A stretch of 64,000 bases of DNA from Saprospiraceae bacterium (GTDB lineage: Bacteria; Bacteroidota; Bacteroidia; Chitinophagales; Saprospiraceae), in NCBI GenBank assembly GCA_016717105.1, contig JADKGF010000011.1:62001-126000 (forward strand). The letters are read 5' to 3'. Positions 60,228-64,000 of this stretch are shown one piece after another. The notes below the pieces were generated by a model that saw nothing but the letters and a program-made list of their open reading frames with translations, was not told where the DNA came from and searched no databases. The position numbers and the translations under genes are program-made. How positions within the stretch are numbered: the stretch's first letter is position 1; every line of letters starts with the position of its first letter.

Positions 60228-61664
60228 TTACTTCCCCAATGCTGCTTCCATCTTACTTTTAAGTGTATTTGGATCCGCTTTGCCACCAGAAATTTGCATG
60301 ACTTGACCCATAAAGAAACCAAGTAAGCCAGTTTTTCCTTTTTTATAAGCTGTGACTTTGTCTTGATTAGCAATTATAACTTGTGCGATGATGGCATCCA
60401 AAAAGTCTTGATTATCGCTTTGGATGAGTTCAAGATTTTGCGCTATATCTTCTGGATTTTGACTTATATCATCTATCCAAACGGGAAAAACATGCTGATA
60501 CGCCGCTGATTTTGCTATTTTCCCATTTTGAAGTAGTTCTACAAATCGCAACAAAAGTAGAGGATCTTTAAAAATGGATATCTCTTTTTTTATCAGATTC
60601 AGATAGGGCAGGATCTTTTGTACCAATAATTCAGCGATAAGTTTGTATTGGTCTGAATGACTAGCCAACAAAAAGTATAATTCTGTCCAAGCTTTTTCTT
60701 CAGTCAAAAAAATAGCATCAGCTGAAGATAATTTATAGTCATTTACTAATTTGTAATATCTGTCAATGGGAAGTGCAACGAGTTTTTGTGCAATTTTTTT
60801 CAAAAATATTTCATCAATTAAAACGGGTGGCAAATCAGGTTCTGGAAAATATCGATAATCATTTTCAGATTCTTTTTTGCGCATAGACCTAGTTTCATTT
60901 AGTACTGGATCATATAGCAAAGTCGTTTTCTGGATAATTCCACCGTTTTCTATGATGGCTATTTGTCTTTTCGCTTCGTAGTCGATCGCATTTTTAGCAA
61001 ATCTTCGTGAGTTGACATTTTTAATCTCATTTCTTTCGCCCAAGGTTTGGACGCCTTTTTTCCTTACTGATACGTTGCAGTCGCACCTAAATGAGCCTTC
61101 TTCCATATTTCCATCCGAAATGCCAAGATATTGAACCGTTTTACGAAGCTCAGCTAAGAAATCACTTACTTCCTGTCCAGAACGAAAATCTGGCTCGGTT
61201 ACTATTTCCAAGAGTGGTACACCAGCACGATTGAAATCCACCAAAGTAGATGCATGTTGGTCATGAATTGATTTTCCGGCATCTTCTTCCATGTGTATGT
61301 GGTGGATTCTGATGGATTTTTCTATACCTTCAGATATGAACCTTATCGTTCCATCAGTACAATATGGCATTTTATCTTGTGTGATTTGGTATCCTTTGGG
61401 AAGATCTGGATAAAAGTAATGCTTACGATCGAAAAAATGTTTTTTAGAAATATTACTACCAAAAGCCATTCCCAGGAGGACGGCTTTGTGTAGATGGTCA
61501 ATATTCATTTTGGGCAATGTCCCCGGGTGTGCTAGCGTAATGACGCCTGCATTCGCATTAGCCTGATTTGCAAAACTATTTCCATCCATAGAAAATGCCT
61601 TAGAATGGGTCAGGATTTGTACGTGGATTTCTAGTCCAACAATGGTTTCGTAATTTGTTTCCAT
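60228..61664 (-). CDS. gatB: Aspartyl/glutamyl-tRNA amidotransferase subunit B
   Basis: The 478-residue subunit of GatCAB, which converts Glu-tRNA(Gln) or Asp-tRNA(Asn) to the amide form. It opens VGLEIHVQILTHSKAFS, and contains RKHYFYPDLPKGYQITQ, DFNRAGVPLLEIVTEPDFRS, RCDCNVSVR and EIKNVNSRRFAKNAIDYEA, which are typical GatB sequences. The C-terminal tail (GLLGFFMGQVMQISGGKADP) is the YqeY-like tRNA-binding end. The zinc-binding Cys found in some GatB near the start is replaced by Ser and Asp. The gene is 3 bases behind the DUF3667 gene, on the same strand. Confidence 0.95.
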   Translation of the reverse strand: METNYETIVGLEIHVQILTHSKAFSMDGNSFANQANANAGVITLAHPGTLPKMNIDHLHKAVLLGMAFGSNISKKHFFDRKHYFYPDLPKGYQITQDKMPYCTDGTIRFISEGIEKSIRIHHIHMEEDAGKSIHDQHASTLVDFNRAGVPLLEIVTEPDFRSGQEVSDFLAELRKTVQYLGISDGNMEEGSFRCDCNVSVRKKGVQTLGERNEIKNVNSRRFAKNAIDYEAKRQIAIIENGGIIQKTTLLYDPVLNETRSMRKKESENDYRYFPEPDLPPVLIDEIFLKKIAQKLVALPIDRYYKLVNDYKLSSADAIFLTEEKAWTELYFLLASHSDQYKLIAELLVQKILPYLNLIKKEISIFKDPLLLLRFVELLQNGKIAKSAAYQHVFPVWIDDISQNPEDIAQNLELIQSDNQDFLDAIIAQVIIANQDKVTAYKKGKTGLLGFFMGQVMQISGGKADPNTLKSKMEAALGK

Positions 61665-61667
61665 AGG

Positions 61668-62709
61668 TTAAAATATAAAAAAGCTGACGACTGCAGTCAA
61701 GGATATAAAAAACACATTTATAATTAGATAAACCATGCTGCATATTGCTGCTTTGATTCCAGTTTTTATAAAGGATTGTTGGTAGTATTTGTATAATGAC
61801 ACAGTAAAAATAATGGAAGGCAAGAGAATGTATCCAATATTTAAGTCTATATCTAGAGTAGTATCATCTGAATCAACTCCTAAAAAGTGCTTTCCTAATG
61901 ACATCCATATACTATTGACAATAAAGGCTAATGAGTGCACATTGAGCAAAAAAACAAGATGCTCCAAAAACAATTTATGTTTACGGTAATAAAGTAATTT
62001 AAAAAAGAAAGCCATACTAAGCACTGTAAGCAAGATAGCCCATATAAGATTTCCAAAAATATGCTGAAAAGTATTGTCAGGCTCTTTCAATGCTCTGATA
62101 AATTGTTTGGCTAAAAGCTTTTCTATAAACGTATTATAATTATACTTAATATTTATGCTATCCTGCTTTAATTCAATGATGTCGGTGGCACTCATTGTGT
62201 AGGATTTGTCATTGAAACTAAAATTATTGACTGTGTCTTTCTGTATAGTATCATAATCACTAAATAGGGTAGTATCCAATTGTATTTTAAATGATTGACA
62301 AGACTCTGTATTTTCCATTTGAGCCTTTTTATATGTCTCGAACATCTTCTTTTGCATGGATTTTTCGTACAATTCATTTTTGAAAGCAATAGAAGAAAAG
62401 TCGAAGGAAGAAACCAACATACCTAAATGAAAAAGCATCGTAACAAGAAAAACACGGATAGGATTTAAAAAAGATTTCTTACGACCTTCGATATAAAACT
62501 CAGTAAGCTTCCAAGGTGCCCATATATATTTGATAGTATTGAAGGCAGTATTATCGAGATTGGTAAATGAATTCCACAAAATGAATTACCAATTCCTTGA
62601 AATTGAGCAAATGTTCTTGTGTACCCTGACCACACTGTGTACAAAATTTATCGTCATCAGCCAAAGGCGCCTTACAGTTAAGGCAAATATGTGATTTTAC
62701 CGTATCCAT
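61668..62709 (-). CDS. DUF3667 membrane protein with N-terminal zinc ribbon, one frameshift
   Basis: The gene starts at the ATG at 62709 (MDTVKSHICLNCKAPLADDD). A zinc ribbon follows as CLNC and CTQC at residues 9-12 and 24-27, then QGTQEHLLNFKELVIHF. The frame shifts near 62575, where the other frame continues WNSFTNLDNTAFNTIK, a DUF3667 signature. The rest carries hydrophobic helices (FLVTMLFHLGMLVS, a pair near 190-240, and two at the end). DUF3667 proteins are Bacteroidota membrane proteins of unknown role. A good promoter lies upstream. Confidence 0.78.
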
Positions 62710-62726
62710 TTATGAAATTATGGACA

Positions 62727-62754
62727 CAAAGATAATAATTTATGGCAATGGCAA
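62727..62754 (-). promoter_or_regulatory. Putative promoter of DUF3667-gatB
   Basis: The minus strand has TTG (62754-62752), 17 bases, then TATCTTTG (62734-62727). It is the best -33/-7 pair in the window, 18 bases before the ATG. Confidence 0.5.
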
Positions 62755-62994
62755 TAGGTATTCATTGGCAATTAGAAACATACCTAACCAAATTTGGGTA
62801 AACAATATATTACAATTTGGTATAATGTTTGCACCATTTAATTACAATTATTCTTATTTTCAAATATAATTATTATGAAGTTAATAAAATATTGAAAAAC
62901 AATAAGATATAAATTTTAAAAGATAACATTAATAATTTTTTTAAAGCGTAAGATGCTTATATTTCAATCTTGTTCATTCTTAAAACACAAAAAA

Positions 62995-64000
62995 ATGAAA
63001 AATTTTTTCACATTTCTTGCCCTGTTTTTGACAGTTGCAATTTTGACTGGAGATGCACTCCGTGCCGAAGGTACGTGGACATCACATTCAGAAGCAAATA
63101 CTGATCAATGTCAATCTGAAGCAGTAAATTGGTTTCCATGGTCAGGATTCGCTCCAGATATGGTGACATGTCCTGTAGGGCCTTTTGTTTACAATCTGGC
63201 ATCCGGAGAATGTGGTATAGAAGTGCCAACATTTGGATTTGGTTTGCCGGCCTTGTCGGTATCTGATATTCCATTCAATCAGAATGCCAATACAGTTACT
63301 ATCAACAGTACAAAGTATTGTACATCTGGCCAGACAAATTACAGAAGGACATTTACCAACGCTTCGCCTACAGACATTAGGGTGAAAACAATCAATTTGG
63401 GTGTCTATGAAGCATTTAACAGCCCAACTGTTAAGTTTAATTTTTACTCAAGCGCAAATGTGTTATTAGGAAGTTATTCAACCACTTTACCCAATTTAAC
63501 CAGAATAGTACATACGATTACCATTCCTGCTGGTGTCAATATCAAATTACCTGCTGGTCAGAATTTTGTAATGGAAGTCGTTGCAAATGCACCATACATA
63601 AGCAGATTTAAAATTGGGCGTAATGATGCTGGTCATACAATTCCGTATTCTGATGCTGTCATAACTTCAAGTGATTGTAGCGGCGTTTTGAATGAAGAAA
63701 TTTGGACAGGATCTCCTGGTATCACACCTAATGCCACTGTATTTGGCCTTACTGCCACGCCTGATTCATACAAAGTAGTTAATACATTAAATGGATATAA
63801 AGAAGGAGATATATTCCCTGCTGGTGTCACACCATTAGTGTATGTAGTGACTGATGCCAATGGTATTCAAACTACTTGCGCGTTTTCAGTTACTGTCAAT
63901 GAGTTTCCAAATCCTACTGGTGCCTTGGCTTGTAATGATTTAGTTCAGGTTTCGTTGGAAGAAGATTGTGAAATGATAATCACGCCAGATATGTTATTGG
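62995..64000 (+). CDS. Secreted HYR-type surface protein (partial)
   Basis: The open frame from the ATG at 62995 runs off the end of the window (335 codons). It starts with a signal peptide (MKNFFTFLALFLTVAILTGD, cleaved near residue 25). A beta-rich domain follows (FTNASPTDIRVKTINLGVYE, then FKIGRNDAGHTIPYSDAVIT). After it comes a HYR-like domain ending VYVVTDANGIQTTCAFSVTV and a new unit FPNPTGALACNDLVQVSLEE. Such proteins are usually long and end in a T9SS sorting domain, which would lie beyond the edge. Confidence 0.82.
   Translation, partial: MKNFFTFLALFLTVAILTGDALRAEGTWTSHSEANTDQCQSEAVNWFPWSGFAPDMVTCPVGPFVYNLASGECGIEVPTFGFGLPALSVSDIPFNQNANTVTINSTKYCTSGQTNYRRTFTNASPTDIRVKTINLGVYEAFNSPTVKFNFYSSANVLLGSYSTTLPNLTRIVHTITIPAGVNIKLPAGQNFVMEVVANAPYISRFKIGRNDAGHTIPYSDAVITSSDCSGVLNEEIWTGSPGITPNATVFGLTATPDSYKVVNTLNGYKEGDIFPAGVTPLVYVVTDANGIQTTCAFSVTVNEFPNPTGALACNDLVQVSLEEDCEMIITPDMLL

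Overview
The window looks like a chromosomal contig from a Bacteroidota bacterium, most likely of the Saprospiraceae type. Evidence: AT-rich DNA, TAnnTTTG-type -7 promoter boxes without Shine-Dalgarno leaders, type IX secretion (T9SS) C-terminal sorting domains of both type A and type B, SprB-like repeat adhesins, a 1097-residue SecA with a Bacteroidota-style insertion, and families common in this phylum (DUF4403, DUF3667, MbnP). The genus is inference. No rRNA, tRNA, CRISPR array, phage or transposase was recognised.

Layout. 0-4.1 kb: sulfur-related genes (partial YeeE/YedE permease, rhodanese, shattered SulP permease), an intergenic 51-bp tandem repeat, and a shattered LuxE-like acyl-protein synthetase. 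4.2-8.1 kb: a lipoprotein, a MauG/MbnH-like di-heme peroxidase paired with an MbnP-like T9SS-exported protein, and a DUF4403 protein. 8.2-13.7 kb: housekeeping block (DUF6495-like, nth, ribD, secA). 14.2-16.3 kb: a membrane protein, an XRE regulator and a secreted protein of unknown family. 16.4-28.9 kb: a minus-strand Rhs polymorphic-toxin locus. It has two small secreted proteins, a ~2090-residue SpvB/VCBS/Rhs protein, then a downstream series of displaced toxin tips and small, probably immunity, genes, several of them membrane proteins. 29.5-30.6 kb: an internally duplicated helical protein followed by a 42-bp repeat array. 30.9-33.0 kb: a TPR-like protein and fabG. 33.3-40.5 kb: a co-directional cluster (sodium/solute symporter, KAS III-like enzyme, acyl-CoA synthetase, Cys-repeat lipoprotein, outer-membrane barrel, alpha/beta hydrolase) that reads as an uptake and acyl-activation pathway. 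40.6-44.5 kb: SprB-repeat T9SS adhesin. 44.7-47.9 kb: gyrA and a secreted paralog of the 15.6-kb protein. 48.1-50.4 kb: two TPR proteins sharing a bidirectional terminator. 50.7-60.2 kb: S9 peptidase, PhoD-like phosphatase and a ~1900-residue T9SS type B protein. 60.2-62.7 kb: gatB and DUF3667. 63-64 kb: start of another secreted HYR-type protein.

A major caveat is that at least fifteen genes carry single-base frameshifts, often in homopolymers, while the protein motifs on both sides stay intact. This fits consensus errors better than decay for most of them, so I annotate them as single genes and mark the breaks. The SulP and LuxE-like loci have so many breaks that I call them pseudogenes, with sequencing error as the alternative. 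The most interesting candidates for new biology are the Rhs tip/immunity series with its recombination-competent duplications, the T9SS-tailed MbnP/MbnH pair, and the 33-40 kb cluster whose KAS III-like enzyme lacks two of three canonical catalytic residues.
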